Shown here: one piece after another, positions 1-7,343 of the stretch
Layout: each line of letters starts with the position of its first letter
Numbering within the stretch: position 1 is the first letter of the stretch
Assembly: GCF_008124715.1 (NCBI RefSeq)
Contig: NZ_VNHO01000005.1
Coordinates: 1 to 64,000 of the forward strand
DNA length: 64,000 nucleotides
Source: Thermosediminibacter litoriperuensis
Lineage (GTDB): Bacteria; Bacillota; Thermosediminibacteria; Thermosediminibacterales; Thermosediminibacteraceae
Reading direction: 5' to 3'
Position numbers and translations under genes: made by a program
The notes under the pieces: generated by a model
What the model was told of the DNA's origin: nothing
The model's database searches: none
Seen by the model: the letters and a program-made list of their open reading frames with translations, nothing else

Positions 1-296
1 TTGTGGACGTCCTCCTTTACCGTCCCCAACACTATCTTTCCAACCTTTTGCACATCCTGCTGTTTTATCTTGGGCAATGTGAATTCCATTATGCCTTTGA
101 AAATTTCTCCGCCAAGGATAAGTTCAGAAAGGAAGTATTCCCCTTTTTCAAACCTGCTGCCTATTTCTCCCATCGCGTCCCTGCATACTTCCAACAACTT
201 CTGGGCGTCCCCTCCACCTTCCAAATACTCCTTCGCCTTTTTTACCGCCTCTTCTTCTTCCATTTCTACTATTTTTTGAAAAATTTCGTCTAACAT
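1..296 (-). CDS. Corrinoid (methyltransferase cobalamin-binding) protein, N-terminal part, cut by window edge
   Basis: About 98 codons are visible, from an ATG at 294-296 with a GGAGG ribosome site at 306-310. The sequence begins MLDEIFQKIVEMEEEEAVKK and is the helical cap (B12-binding 2) domain of MtbC/MttC-like corrinoid proteins. It includes the family-typical stretches RFEKGEYFLSELILGGEIF and KIVLGTVKEDVH. The last residues start the DxHxxG cobalamin-binding motif, and the Rossmann half lies beyond the left edge. Such proteins carry a methyl group on cobalamin between a substrate methyltransferase and a tetrahydrofolate or thiol acceptor. It is one of three such proteins within 7 kb, so it is probably part of the same C1 island. 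Confidence 0.9.
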   Translation of the reverse strand, partial: MLDEIFQKIVEMEEEEAVKKAKEYLEGGGDAQKLLEVCRDAMGEIGSRFEKGEYFLSELILGGEIFKGIMEFTLPKIKQQDVQKVGKIVLGTVKEDVH

Positions 297-498
297 TTTT
301 TTAGGCCTCCTTTTTATTTTTAATTACAATTTTATAGAAAATTATACTTTTTATTAATTTTATCAACAATAATATTGCGTCCCGTTCTCCTTTTATTAAT
401 AATATTTATTTGTAAAATTATTCTTTTTATTTTTTCCGCCATTATTCTGATTTTTTAAAAAATAGTACTTTGAGGAAAGGACTTCAACCTTTAAGCAT

Positions 499-1302
499 TT
501 ATCCCTTTATGCTTACCTTATAATCCTTTCTCCCCTCAGCAAAGTAAGCACGGGAATACATAAAAGGTATAACAACAGCTCCGCCGACTATATTCCCCAA
601 AGTAACGGGAATAAGATTGTTTAAGAAAATCTGTGCCCAGCTTATATCCATTCCTCCGAATTTAGCTAAGGGCATGAAAAACATATTGGCGACACTGTGT
701 TCGTAACCCGACAGTACGAAGAGCATTATAGGAAACCAGCAGGAGAATATTTTTGAAATTATATCCAAAGATGCCGTTGCCATCAACACCGCTAAAACCA
801 CTAATATATTGCAGAGTATCCCTCTTATGAAAGGCACCACGGGATCTTGGAAAATTTTATTTTGGGCAATTGAAAAAGTTAAATTTAACACATCACCTTG
901 CAGCAGACCGCTTTTAGAAACTAAAAAAGCAAGAGTCACCGATCCCAAAAAATTAGCAAAATACACGGTACCCCAATTTCTCAAAAGAGCACTTACCGTA
1001 ATTTCTCTTTTCAGCACCGCAAACACCATCAAGTTGTTGCCCGTAAAAAGTTCCGCGCCGCAAATTATAACAAGCATTAGTCCTACGGGGAATACCATTG
1101 CTCCAACAAATTTCATTAACCCTGCATCAATGTTTTTGATGGTCTGCATAATTGTAATGCTGGCAAATCCCCCAAATCCTATATAAACTCCTGCAAAAAT
1201 ACCTAAAAACAGCATCTGTTCAAAAGATAATCCTGCTTTTTTAACCCCATTGGATATGGTTAGATCGATAGTTTCTTGTGGTGATAAAAATCTTTTCTCC
1301 AC
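499..1302 (-). CDS. Formate/nitrite transporter (FNT) family channel
   Basis: About 267 residues with six hydrophobic segments and an FNT-like pattern: a glycine-rich GVYIGFGGFASI in the first segment, CGAELFTGNN near residue 80, and GYEHSVANMFFMP in the loop before the fifth segment. The chosen GTG start (1300-1302) sits 8 nt after AAAGAAAGGG; the reading frame stays open 75 nt further upstream but without a better site. FNT pores pass formate, nitrite or hydrosulfide across the cytoplasmic membrane. Formate is the likely substrate here, because a formate dehydrogenase and CO dehydrogenase are nearby, but this is inference. It has its own promoter with a GTATATAC palindrome just after the transcription start. 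Confidence 0.88.
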   Translation of the reverse strand: MEKRFLSPQETIDLTISNGVKKAGLSFEQMLFLGIFAGVYIGFGGFASITIMQTIKNIDAGLMKFVGAMVFPVGLMLVIICGAELFTGNNLMVFAVLKREITVSALLRNWGTVYFANFLGSVTLAFLVSKSGLLQGDVLNLTFSIAQNKIFQDPVVPFIRGILCNILVVLAVLMATASLDIISKIFSCWFPIMLFVLSGYEHSVANMFFMPLAKFGGMDISWAQIFLNNLIPVTLGNIVGGAVVIPFMYSRAYFAEGRKDYKVSIKG

Positions 1303-1326
1303 ACTCAAAACCCTTTCTTTAATAAC

Positions 1327-1338
1327 ATGTATATACAT
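1327..1338. promoter_or_regulatory. Palindromic operator (GTATATAC core), FNT gene
   Basis: ATGTATATACAT is a perfect 12-bp palindrome. It lies about 5-15 nt downstream of the expected transcription start of the FNT gene, a repressor-like position. The GTATATAC core fits the GT-N-TA-N-AC pattern known for HutC-subfamily GntR regulators, and a HutC-type gene lies at 2062-2808. The regulator-site pairing is inferred. Confidence 0.6.
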
Positions 1339-1348
1339 CTTATTTTGT

Positions 1349-1377
1349 AATATACTATACTTCCCGTTATTTGTCAA
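1349..1377 (-). promoter_or_regulatory. Sigma-A promoter of the FNT gene
   Basis: On the minus strand a perfect TTGACA (1372-1377) is followed after 17 nt by TATATT (1349-1354). The expected start of transcription is near 1342, leaving a leader of about 40 nt before the GTG start. Confidence 0.8.
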
Positions 1378-1489
1378 TATTTTTCAATAATTATGAGCAG
1401 GAAAACGGTCGTTTTGTCAAGGCGGAATTAACTTGTATCTATATCTAAAACCAGTTCTGGTTGCCAAATTACTACCAGCCAGGCGGCTC

Positions 1490-2040
1490 TCCCCCTCCTC
1501 CTTGGAAACAAAGACAGAATACTCGCCGCCTCAACGGCAGCAGGACCGGCTCTAGAAGGAGCCGGTATACGGTTTGGTATGCGAGGAGCCACCGAGGCCG
1601 TAAAAAGGGCAACTCTTCAAAACGGAAACGTCACCGTTAAAGTAATAGAGGCGGGAAACCGCTCGGTATGTGGTTCCGGATTGATCGACGCCGTAGCGGA
1701 AATGCTGAGAGTGGGTATTATCAGAGAGAATGGAAAACTGCTGAATAAAGAAGAATATCTTCACACGTGCCCTGCGGAATACAGAGGACTGGTAGACCGG
1801 TTAGAAACAAAAAACGATATGAATTGCTTCGTTCTCGTTCCTGAAGAACAGTCTCAAAACGGTCAAAAGATATATATGTAGCAGGGGCTGGAGTTCAGCT
1901 TTTCATGTTGTCAAAAGAAATTCGTAACCGGCGATCTTCGAAGAAAAGTAACGCATATAGAGTTAGCTTCAAATCCACATTTCCAAAATGAGTACCTTAA
2001 AAATTTGAATTTCTCAAAGTGTAATAATTTATATCGTTAG
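1490..2040 (+). pseudogene. Remnant of a corrinoid-activating ASKHA protein (RACo/RamA type, DUF4445)
   Basis: Three pieces of one ancestral protein lie in order in different frames. The first (about 1495-1880) reads LGNKDRILAASTAAGPALEG, then VCGSGLIDAVAEML and CFVLVPEEQS, typical of the ATPase domain of reductive activators of corrinoid proteins. The second (1878-1945, frame 3) reads VAGAGVQLFMLSKEIRN. The third (1948-2040, frame 1) reads VTHIELASNPHFQNEY and ends with TAG. The N-terminal ferredoxin and linker domains are missing. About 70 residues between the first and second pieces are deleted, and two frame changes are present. In working systems this protein reduces Co(II) corrinoid with ATP, so its loss bears on whether the local corrinoid proteins are active or served from elsewhere. 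Confidence 0.85.
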
Positions 2041-2061
2041 AACTATCTTTCACCCGGTTTG

Positions 2062-2808
2062 TCAAGTTTCGGCCTCGTTTTTGTATTTTTCACATATTTT
2101 ACTATCTGAAAAATAAGATTCGGCATACAGCTTGCAGTAATCCCCTCTAAAATACGTTATTCCCATTCCGATCGGCTTTCCTTCTCTATTATAGAGTTTC
2201 TGTTCTACCACCATTAAAGGCAACTCGTTATATATATTGAGATACTTTTTCGTTTCCTCGTCAGGCATTTGAGTATAAATTATCAGCTCTTTTTTTATCG
2301 CAAAAAGGGAAGTGCTTTTTGCAACCATCTCCGGAAAAGTAGCATACCGTATCTCTTTTTCGACAATCGGCATTCCCTTACAATAAGGCAGGTATTTTAC
2401 GTCATAGGCTACAGGTTCTCCCCCGGTAAAAAAGAGCCTCCGGATTACAATTACCTTCCTATTCCTGGTGATCTGCAAACTATTTATTAATTTATAGTTG
2501 GGCAAAATTATATTGACTTCCAAAAGTTTTGTTTTGTCCACACTGTTGATAAAATTTTTCATTTCATTGTAATACAGTGTATATGTATCATTATCCGGCT
2601 CCCGAACAAAGTTTCCTTTCCCGGGGATAGAATATATATAACCTTCATTGGCAAGCAATGCCAACCCTCTCCTGACCGTCATACGGCTGGCTTTATATGC
2701 CCTGCATAAAGCATTTTCGGAATAGATAGCATCTCCCGGCTTAAGTTCGCCTTTATTTATTTTTTCTTTAATATCTTCGGCAATTCTAAGATAGATAGGC
2801 AATCGCAT
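2062..2808 (-). CDS. GntR/HutC-family transcriptional regulator with UTRA ligand domain
   Basis: About 248 residues. Residues 1-70 form the GntR winged helix (PIYLRIAEDIKEKI, then SRMTVRRGLALLANEGYIY and the wing PGKGNFV). The C-terminal 160 residues are a UTRA domain, the small-molecule sensor of the HutC subfamily. The start is placed at ATG 2806-2808, seven or so nt after GGTGGG; an upstream ATG at 2830-2832 overlaps the stop of the previous gene (ATGA) but has no ribosome site. It directly follows a corrinoid protein gene, so it probably controls the methyltransferase island in response to a C1 substrate. The GTATATAC sites at 1329, 7044 and 7066 are its best operator candidates. Confidence 0.88.
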   Translation of the reverse strand: MRLPIYLRIAEDIKEKINKGELKPGDAIYSENALCRAYKASRMTVRRGLALLANEGYIYSIPGKGNFVREPDNDTYTLYYNEMKNFINSVDKTKLLEVNIILPNYKLINSLQITRNRKVIVIRRLFFTGGEPVAYDVKYLPYCKGMPIVEKEIRYATFPEMVAKSTSLFAIKKELIIYTQMPDEETKKYLNIYNELPLMVVEQKLYNREGKPIGMGITYFRGDYCKLYAESYFSDSKICEKYKNEAET

Positions 2809-2828
2809 ATTTATCCCACCGTACTCCA

Positions 2829-3482
2829 TCATATTTTGCCAAGCATTTGTTTACACAATTTGACACCAGCAGAAGCATCATTGGCGTAACAATCAGCACC
2901 TATATAATCGCAGGCTTCCTTCGTTAAATGACTTCCACCTAAAATAATCTTAACATCGTTTCTTACTCCCGCATCAACCAATGTATCAACAATCTCCTTC
3001 ATCGAGTCTATTGTAGACGTTAGAACACCGCTTAATCCTACAATGTCGGGTTTATATTTAATGACGCCTTGTGCGAACACCTCTTTTGATACATCGACCC
3101 CGAGGTCGACGGCCTCAAAACCGTTCACCTCCATCAAGCCTTTAAAGATGTCTTTCCCAATATCGTGCAAATCGCCCTTAACCGTTCCCACTATCACCCT
3201 TCCCAATATTTTACTATTCCTTCTACGAAATTGTACTTTCATTTCTTCCAATTCCAAAACCTCTTTGAAAATAAGACCGGCCATGATTAAATCAGCTATA
3301 AAATATTTTTGATCTTCATATAATTTCCCTACCCTTTTTACGCCTTCTTTTATCAAATCCAGCAAAAACAGCGGCTCCATTCCTGCCTTCAGCGCTTTGC
3401 TTGCCAATCGAATTACTTTCTCTTCATCCAATTCTTCTACAGACTTTATTATCAGGTCTTCTACAGTTATAAGATTCTTCAT
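2829..3482 (-). CDS. Corrinoid (methyltransferase cobalamin-binding) protein
   Basis: About 217 residues, the usual length. An N-terminal four-helix cap domain (to about residue 90) contains DQKYFIADLIMAGLIFKEVL. The B12-binding Rossmann domain starts at GRVIVGTVKGDLHDIGK, whose DLHDIG supplies the histidine that ligates cobalt, followed by GLSGVLTSTIDSMKE and KIILGGSHLTKEACDYIGAD. The ATG at 3480-3482 follows AAGGAGGGGGC. It shuttles methyl groups between methyltransferases. It is followed by the HutC regulator and preceded by a broken MFS gene. It differs clearly from the corrinoid protein at 6234-6872, so they are paralogues and not a recent duplication. Confidence 0.92.
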   Translation of the reverse strand: MKNLITVEDLIIKSVEELDEEKVIRLASKALKAGMEPLFLLDLIKEGVKRVGKLYEDQKYFIADLIMAGLIFKEVLELEEMKVQFRRRNSKILGRVIVGTVKGDLHDIGKDIFKGLMEVNGFEAVDLGVDVSKEVFAQGVIKYKPDIVGLSGVLTSTIDSMKEIVDTLVDAGVRNDVKIILGGSHLTKEACDYIGADCYANDASAGVKLCKQMLGKI

Positions 3483-3586
3483 TAAGCCCCCTCCTTGTAT
3501 AATTATATACTTTAAATTTACGTTCTTCAATTCCGGCGCAGAATTAAGTGCGTATAATTGTGCAAAAAGAAAATTTTAAAAAGATT

Positions 3587-3644
3587 GAGCCACTCCCCGC
3601 CCTCTGACAAAACTAGACCTAACTGGAGGGATGAGAAATGGCTC
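3587..3644 (-). terminator. Hairpin with U-run between the MFS pseudogene and the corrinoid gene
   Basis: On the minus strand GAGCCATTTCTC..CCCTCC and GGCGGGGAGTGGCTC form a stem around a loop containing TTTTGT, followed by AATCTTTTT. It could be the intrinsic terminator of the MFS transcript or an attenuator in the leader of the corrinoid gene that starts 105 nt downstream. A second copy with the same order of blocks lies at 7271-7320. Confidence 0.55.
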
Positions 3645-3657
3645 TCTATATATATAC

Positions 3658-4657
3658 TTAAGCAGTGTGAAAAGAGTCGGCAGCGTTTTTGGAACGGGCC
3701 TTCACGCCAAGTTCAGGGAGGAACAAAAATACAACTGCAGCCAATAAAAAGCACACAGCAGCTAAACCAAACATAAGATTAAAATTTGTACCCGCCAAAG
3801 GGGTGATGACAAATGTTGGGATGCAAAAAGCTCCAATTAGCTGCATGGTGGCAATGAGTCCACCGGCGCTGCCGGCATAGACTGGACCTACTTCGGGAAG
3901 CAGCATGGGGAAGGGACGCCAAAAAACCGGCCTTAACGGGATCTATACCCCTCACTGCATATAGCGCATTGGGGAGAAAACCGGAAAAGGCCATCATTGC
4001 ACCCATTATGAACATCATTGCTAAACCCACCAGCCATATACTTCTGCTTCTGGCAGCAACACCTAAGTAATTGATCACCGGCATGGCCTGCAAATCCGGT
4101 GCACCTTCGGGCTTATCCTTCATGAATAATATCCAGAGGGCGGCGATTACCGCACACATTACACCCGCGGTGATGAATGCGCTCTTCATGGAGGGGAACA
4201 TCGCCGATGTAGCTGTACCGACGGTCATGGCAATAGTAGCGGAAGCCAAGACTACTCCCATGGCGCTACCGATTTTCTCCGGAGGAAACCATGCTCCCAG
4301 CAGTTTGGAGATATTGGCATTCAGGAAAGCCGAGCTGCAACCTGCCATGGCCATCAGGATTAACATCTGCCAAAAGTTTTTTGCTGTAAAACGAAAGGTG
4401 ATCCCCACTATCGCAAAGAGGAAACCTACGGCAACGACCTTTTTCACTCCGAAGCGGTCTGCCATTGCCCCGGCTGCAATACTGAAGAAAATAGCCGGCA
4501 GCATAGGCGCTGATAGGATACTGGCATACTGGGAAGGTGTTAAATTGAGGGCGGGGATTAGTTTATATGCAAGCGATGGGATCTGAAACTGCGCATAGCA
4601 TCCGATAAATATCGCCAAACACGTAATAGTCAGAATAACCCAACGGTACGAAGTCAT
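3658..4657 (-). pseudogene. MFS transporter, internally deleted and frameshifted
   Basis: The upstream part (4657 to about 3906) encodes MTSYRWVILTITCLAIFI and continues through about seven membrane segments to GIDPVKAGFLASLP. The sequence then changes frame at about 3900-3908 into LLPEVGPVYAGSAGGLIA and runs to a stop at 3658. A normal member has 400-420 residues. Here the two parts sum to about 330, and segments 8-10 with their cytoplasmic loop are absent. A simple frameshift therefore does not explain it; a deletion of roughly 80 codons joined the halves out of frame. The ribosome site AAGGAGG nine nt before ATG 4655-4657 is intact. It was probably a uptake or efflux partner of the neighbouring methyltransferases. 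Confidence 0.85.
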
Positions 4658-4692
4658 CAATCGCATCCTCCTTTCCAAACTGAAAGGAAAAT

Positions 4693-4785
4693 GCCATCAC
4701 GCTTCTCGGTATTTACCTTTAAAATGGAGGGTGGTTTTTCCCGGGAAATAGCCGCCCGCGGTGTTTCCGCACTGAGCGTGATGGC
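4693..4785. other. Long stem-loop region upstream of the MFS pseudogene
   Basis: GCCATCACGCT (4693-4703) pairs perfectly with AGCGTGATGGC (4775-4785), enclosing about 70 nt with GC-rich inner segments (CCGCGGGCGG, TTTCCCGGGAAA). On the plus strand it is followed by eight T residues (4792-4799), as in a terminator, but no plus-strand gene precedes it. On the minus strand it lies in the leader of the MFS gene. It may be a structured regulatory leader; I could not match it to a known riboswitch. Confidence 0.45.
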
Positions 4786-4871
4786 AACTCGTTTTTTTTA
4801 TTATCGGGTATGTATTTTTCTTTTTTAAGATGCAAAATACCGCCACATAAGATCATTAGTCTAAATTGTTT

Positions 4872-6233
4872 TTACACAAGAAGGAACATTAAATAATGGA
4901 AAATAGTTTCTTCCAGGTTCTGAAGTTTCGGTCTGCCAAAATCCGAAACTTCGGGATTCAATGCCTTGTATTGCTCCCAGGTCTTATAGTATTTGCTTTC
5001 AAGATTCCTTGAAGGTTCCACTTTATAATCTGCTTTATTAAATACCATGCCGGCAGTTTCACCCGCATTGCTGTAAACGGCGTAATCCCTTACGGTTTCG
5101 GCCACCGCACACAGGCATTCTAATTTAATATCGCTAAATAAAAGAGGACTTTTATCGAAGTTAAATATATATTTGCCGCCCGGAGCAAGAATATCGATGT
5201 ACCTTTTGACTTCTTCCACACATTGTTCTTTAGTTTTAGTCTTAAGATTCATTACCGGATAAAGGCCCGTAATTATGTGCTTCTTGCCCAGCTTTTCCTT
5301 TATGAGCTTCGGATCACCGTATTCGAACCATAAAGTCGTATCAGTCGGAAGTTCATAGAGATAATCAAGGTATCTCGTCCAATCGTGCTCACAGAATATG
5401 GTGCAGTGAATACCCATTGATGCGTATTCATCCAGCAGCCTCTTGAAACTCGGCCAATAAAGTTTGGCAAAATCCTTTTCCCTCATGAACGGCGGCATGT
5501 GCAAGGGGATAAATACCTGGGTATAATTTGAAATTATCGGCGGCAAGCCCATTTTGAATACTATCGGATAGAGGGCGTCGCAGGCAGCCGCAACTTTTTC
5601 GGGCATTCTTCTTATATCCATGCTTATTCCCTTGAAACCCCTCAATTGATCTGACAAAAAATCAAACGGAGCTTCCGTAAAGCCGCCCGAAAGCAAGCCT
5701 CCTGGATAATACCCGTATTTTTCTTCCATTTTATTTATGATCATTCCCGATTGCATAAAATCGTTGTTGAACGCCAATATGCTTTTGGCAAAATTAATGG
5801 CACAATTTATTGGATCATCCGGATTAAACGCTTTGTACTGTCTCGGAATAACTCTTTCAAGTAGACAGTCATAAGGCTTTTCGATGAGATAGTCATAGTC
5901 TTCCGGAAGCATGCCCGTTACTTCTGGATGCTGAATAAATCCGTTCGAAGCCATTTGAAAGGACTGGGACTTGAGTATTTGATAGAAAGAAGGATATCTG
6001 AACGATCCCATAAAGACGCATACGTCTGAGTATACCGTCTGGCATATTTTGTCAACGGCTTCTTCTATAATGGCCGGATTCCACTGGGCTTCACACAAGT
6101 CCAGACCGCCAAACTGGGCTATAACCTCAAAGGGAAGGCTTATATTTACAGGCACTCTTTTCGGAATTTTATCGTCGTAGACATCGTGATATATGCTTAT
6201 CCTTTCCTGCTGCAGCGCCTTTACATCCGTCAT
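4872..6233 (-). CDS. Uroporphyrinogen decarboxylase-like (UroD/MtaA/CmuA family) methyltransferase
   Basis: 453 residues, with the fold and pattern of UroD-type corrinoid methyltransferases and not of haem-pathway HemE. Recognisable points are RVPVNISLPFEVIAQFGGLD near the N terminus, CTIFCEHDWTRYLDYLYELP (about 277-296), LWFEYGDPKLIKEKLG and HIITGLYPVMNLK near 320-340. The HxC-type zinc site of MtaA/MtbA is not obvious; the CEHDW segment may contribute. The start ATG abuts the TAA of the corrinoid gene at 6234, so the two are translationally coupled and very probably partners. Substrate is unknown; methoxylated or quaternary amine compounds are possibilities for the wider family. Confidence 0.85.
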   Translation of the reverse strand: MTDVKALQQERISIYHDVYDDKIPKRVPVNISLPFEVIAQFGGLDLCEAQWNPAIIEEAVDKICQTVYSDVCVFMGSFRYPSFYQILKSQSFQMASNGFIQHPEVTGMLPEDYDYLIEKPYDCLLERVIPRQYKAFNPDDPINCAINFAKSILAFNNDFMQSGMIINKMEEKYGYYPGGLLSGGFTEAPFDFLSDQLRGFKGISMDIRRMPEKVAAACDALYPIVFKMGLPPIISNYTQVFIPLHMPPFMREKDFAKLYWPSFKRLLDEYASMGIHCTIFCEHDWTRYLDYLYELPTDTTLWFEYGDPKLIKEKLGKKHIITGLYPVMNLKTKTKEQCVEEVKRYIDILAPGGKYIFNFDKSPLLFSDIKLECLCAVAETVRDYAVYSNAGETAGMVFNKADYKVEPSRNLESKYYKTWEQYKALNPEVSDFGRPKLQNLEETIFHYLMFLLV

Positions 6234-6872
6234 TTATTTCACCCACCCCTGGCATATTTTCACGCCTTCCGCGGCGTTGGTCGTAAATGCATCAGCTCCC
6301 ACATATTCGCATGCTTCTTTTGTTACGGGATTACCGCCGATTATGATTTTAATCTTATCTCTCAATCCGGCTTGTTTTAGTCCTTCCACCGTGGCCTTCA
6401 TGGATTCTATGGCGAGCGTCAGAACGCCACTCATTCCCACTATATCTGGTTTGACTTCTTTTACTTTTTCCACAAAGGCACTCACCGGCTGGTCGATCCC
6501 CAAATCGTACACCTCAAACCCGGCAGCCTCGGCCATACTGCGGAATATATTTTTTCCGATGTCATGCAAGTCTCCGTGAACCGTGCCCAGTACTATCGTC
6601 CCTACCTTCGAAGCACTTTTACCGCCTATGACAGGTTTTAGGGTATTGATGGCTTCCGTCAGCAGTTCACCAGCGAAAATAAGGTCGCCCACAAAGTATT
6701 CGCCTTTTTCGAATAAATCTCCGACTATTCCCATCCCTTCCTGACATGCGTTAACTATTTTCTGTGCTTCCTCTTCGGTGGGATTTGAATCAACGAACTC
6801 CGTAAGTATTTGTATTACCTTTTCCTCATCCAATTCACCTATTGCCTTTTTTAACTCGTCTAAATTTATCAT
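6234..6872 (-). CDS. Corrinoid (methyltransferase cobalamin-binding) protein
   Basis: 212 residues, full length. Cap domain with MGIVGDLFEKGEYFVGDLIF (about 49-68), then GTIVLGTVHGDLHDIGKNIF carrying the DLHDIG cobalt-histidine motif, GMSGVLTLAIESMKATV and KIIIGGNPVTKEACEYVGAD. ATG 6870-6872 follows GGGGAGG. It is first in a two-gene unit with the UroD-type methyltransferase immediately downstream. It has its own strong promoter at 7065-7093 with two GTATATAC sites. Confidence 0.93.
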   Translation of the reverse strand: MINLDELKKAIGELDEEKVIQILTEFVDSNPTEEEAQKIVNACQEGMGIVGDLFEKGEYFVGDLIFAGELLTEAINTLKPVIGGKSASKVGTIVLGTVHGDLHDIGKNIFRSMAEAAGFEVYDLGIDQPVSAFVEKVKEVKPDIVGMSGVLTLAIESMKATVEGLKQAGLRDKIKIIIGGNPVTKEACEYVGADAFTTNAAEGVKICQGWVK

Positions 6873-7043
6873 GATTTATTCCTCCCCGTTAATATTGCAT
6901 AATGCTAATTTCACAATTTACTGTATTTTTTCTGCTCATAATTACGATAGCCCTTCATGACTTTATATTCGCGTTTACCGCTCCTATGTACCACTATCGC
7001 CCCCCTTTGCGGAGCCCTTTCTTTAAACTTCAAGATATAAGTT

Positions 7044-7051
7044 GTATATAC
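7044..7051. promoter_or_regulatory. GTATATAC operator candidate, proximal
   Basis: GTATATAC lies roughly 7-14 nt after the expected start of the corrinoid gene transcript, inside TTGTATATACATG. This is the same placement as the site in front of the FNT gene. Confidence 0.55.
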
Positions 7052-7064
7052 ATGTTTTAAAACA

Positions 7065-7093
7065 AGTATATACTAGTTCGACTGAATTGTCAA
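7065..7093 (-). promoter_or_regulatory. Sigma-A promoter of the corrinoid/UroD unit with overlapping operator
   Basis: On the minus strand TTGACA (7088-7093), a 17-nt spacer and TATACT (7065-7070) form a near-consensus promoter. A second GTATATAC palindrome (7066-7073) overlaps the -10 element and is centred 22 bp from the proximal site, two helical turns. The leader before ATG 6872 is about 185 nt. Repression by the HutC-type regulator is a reasonable inference. Confidence 0.75.
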
Positions 7094-7228
7094 GTGTTTT
7101 TAGAATTTAATTTATCATTATTTTAAATTGAAGAATACAAAAATACCTATTATGGATAGCGTCAAAAAATATATGCATCTAACATATTTATTAAACATAT
7201 TTATTTCTTGAATTTTTATATTTCTTAC

Positions 7229-7255
7229 TTGATAATATTATTAGGAGTGTATAAT
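7229..7255 (+). promoter_or_regulatory. Possible promoter of the DUF1638 gene
   Basis: TTGATA (7229-7234) and TATAAT (7250-7255) are separated by 15 nt, shorter than ideal. Transcription would start near 7262 and put the hairpin at 7271-7320 in the leader. The rest of the 470-bp gap between 6873 and 7343 is AT-rich, with nothing else recognisable. Confidence 0.4.
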
Positions 7256-7270
7256 GTTTAAAAAAAATTT

Positions 7271-7320
7271 ACGAGCCACTCTCCCCACAAAATCTTACAC
7301 GCAGGGAGAACATGGCTCGT
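7271..7320. other. Stem-loop, second copy of the 3587-3644 element
   Basis: ACGAGCCACTCTCCC pairs with GGGAGAACATGGCTCGT. Read on the minus strand it has the blocks GAGCCAT, TCTCCCT, TTTTGT and GGGGAGAGTGGCTC in the same order as the hairpin at 3587-3644, again followed by a U-run (AAATTTTTTTT). On the plus strand it is in the presumed leader of the DUF1638 gene, 24 nt before its start. Confidence 0.5.
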
Positions 7321-7343
7321 TACCGCGGGAGTGAGAAAACCTG

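Noticed and set aside
4693-4799. Ordinary plus-strand terminator from the hairpin plus eight T
   Set aside because: No plus-strand gene lies upstream, and the enclosed 70 nt are too long and structured for a simple terminator.
2829-6872. Recent tandem duplication of the corrinoid protein genes
   Set aside because: The two full-length proteins differ widely outside the cobalamin motifs, so they are old paralogues.
7271-7320. Possible cobalamin riboswitch because of a GCCACT segment near corrinoid genes
   Set aside because: The B12 box and the remaining conserved core are absent; only a simple hairpin is present.
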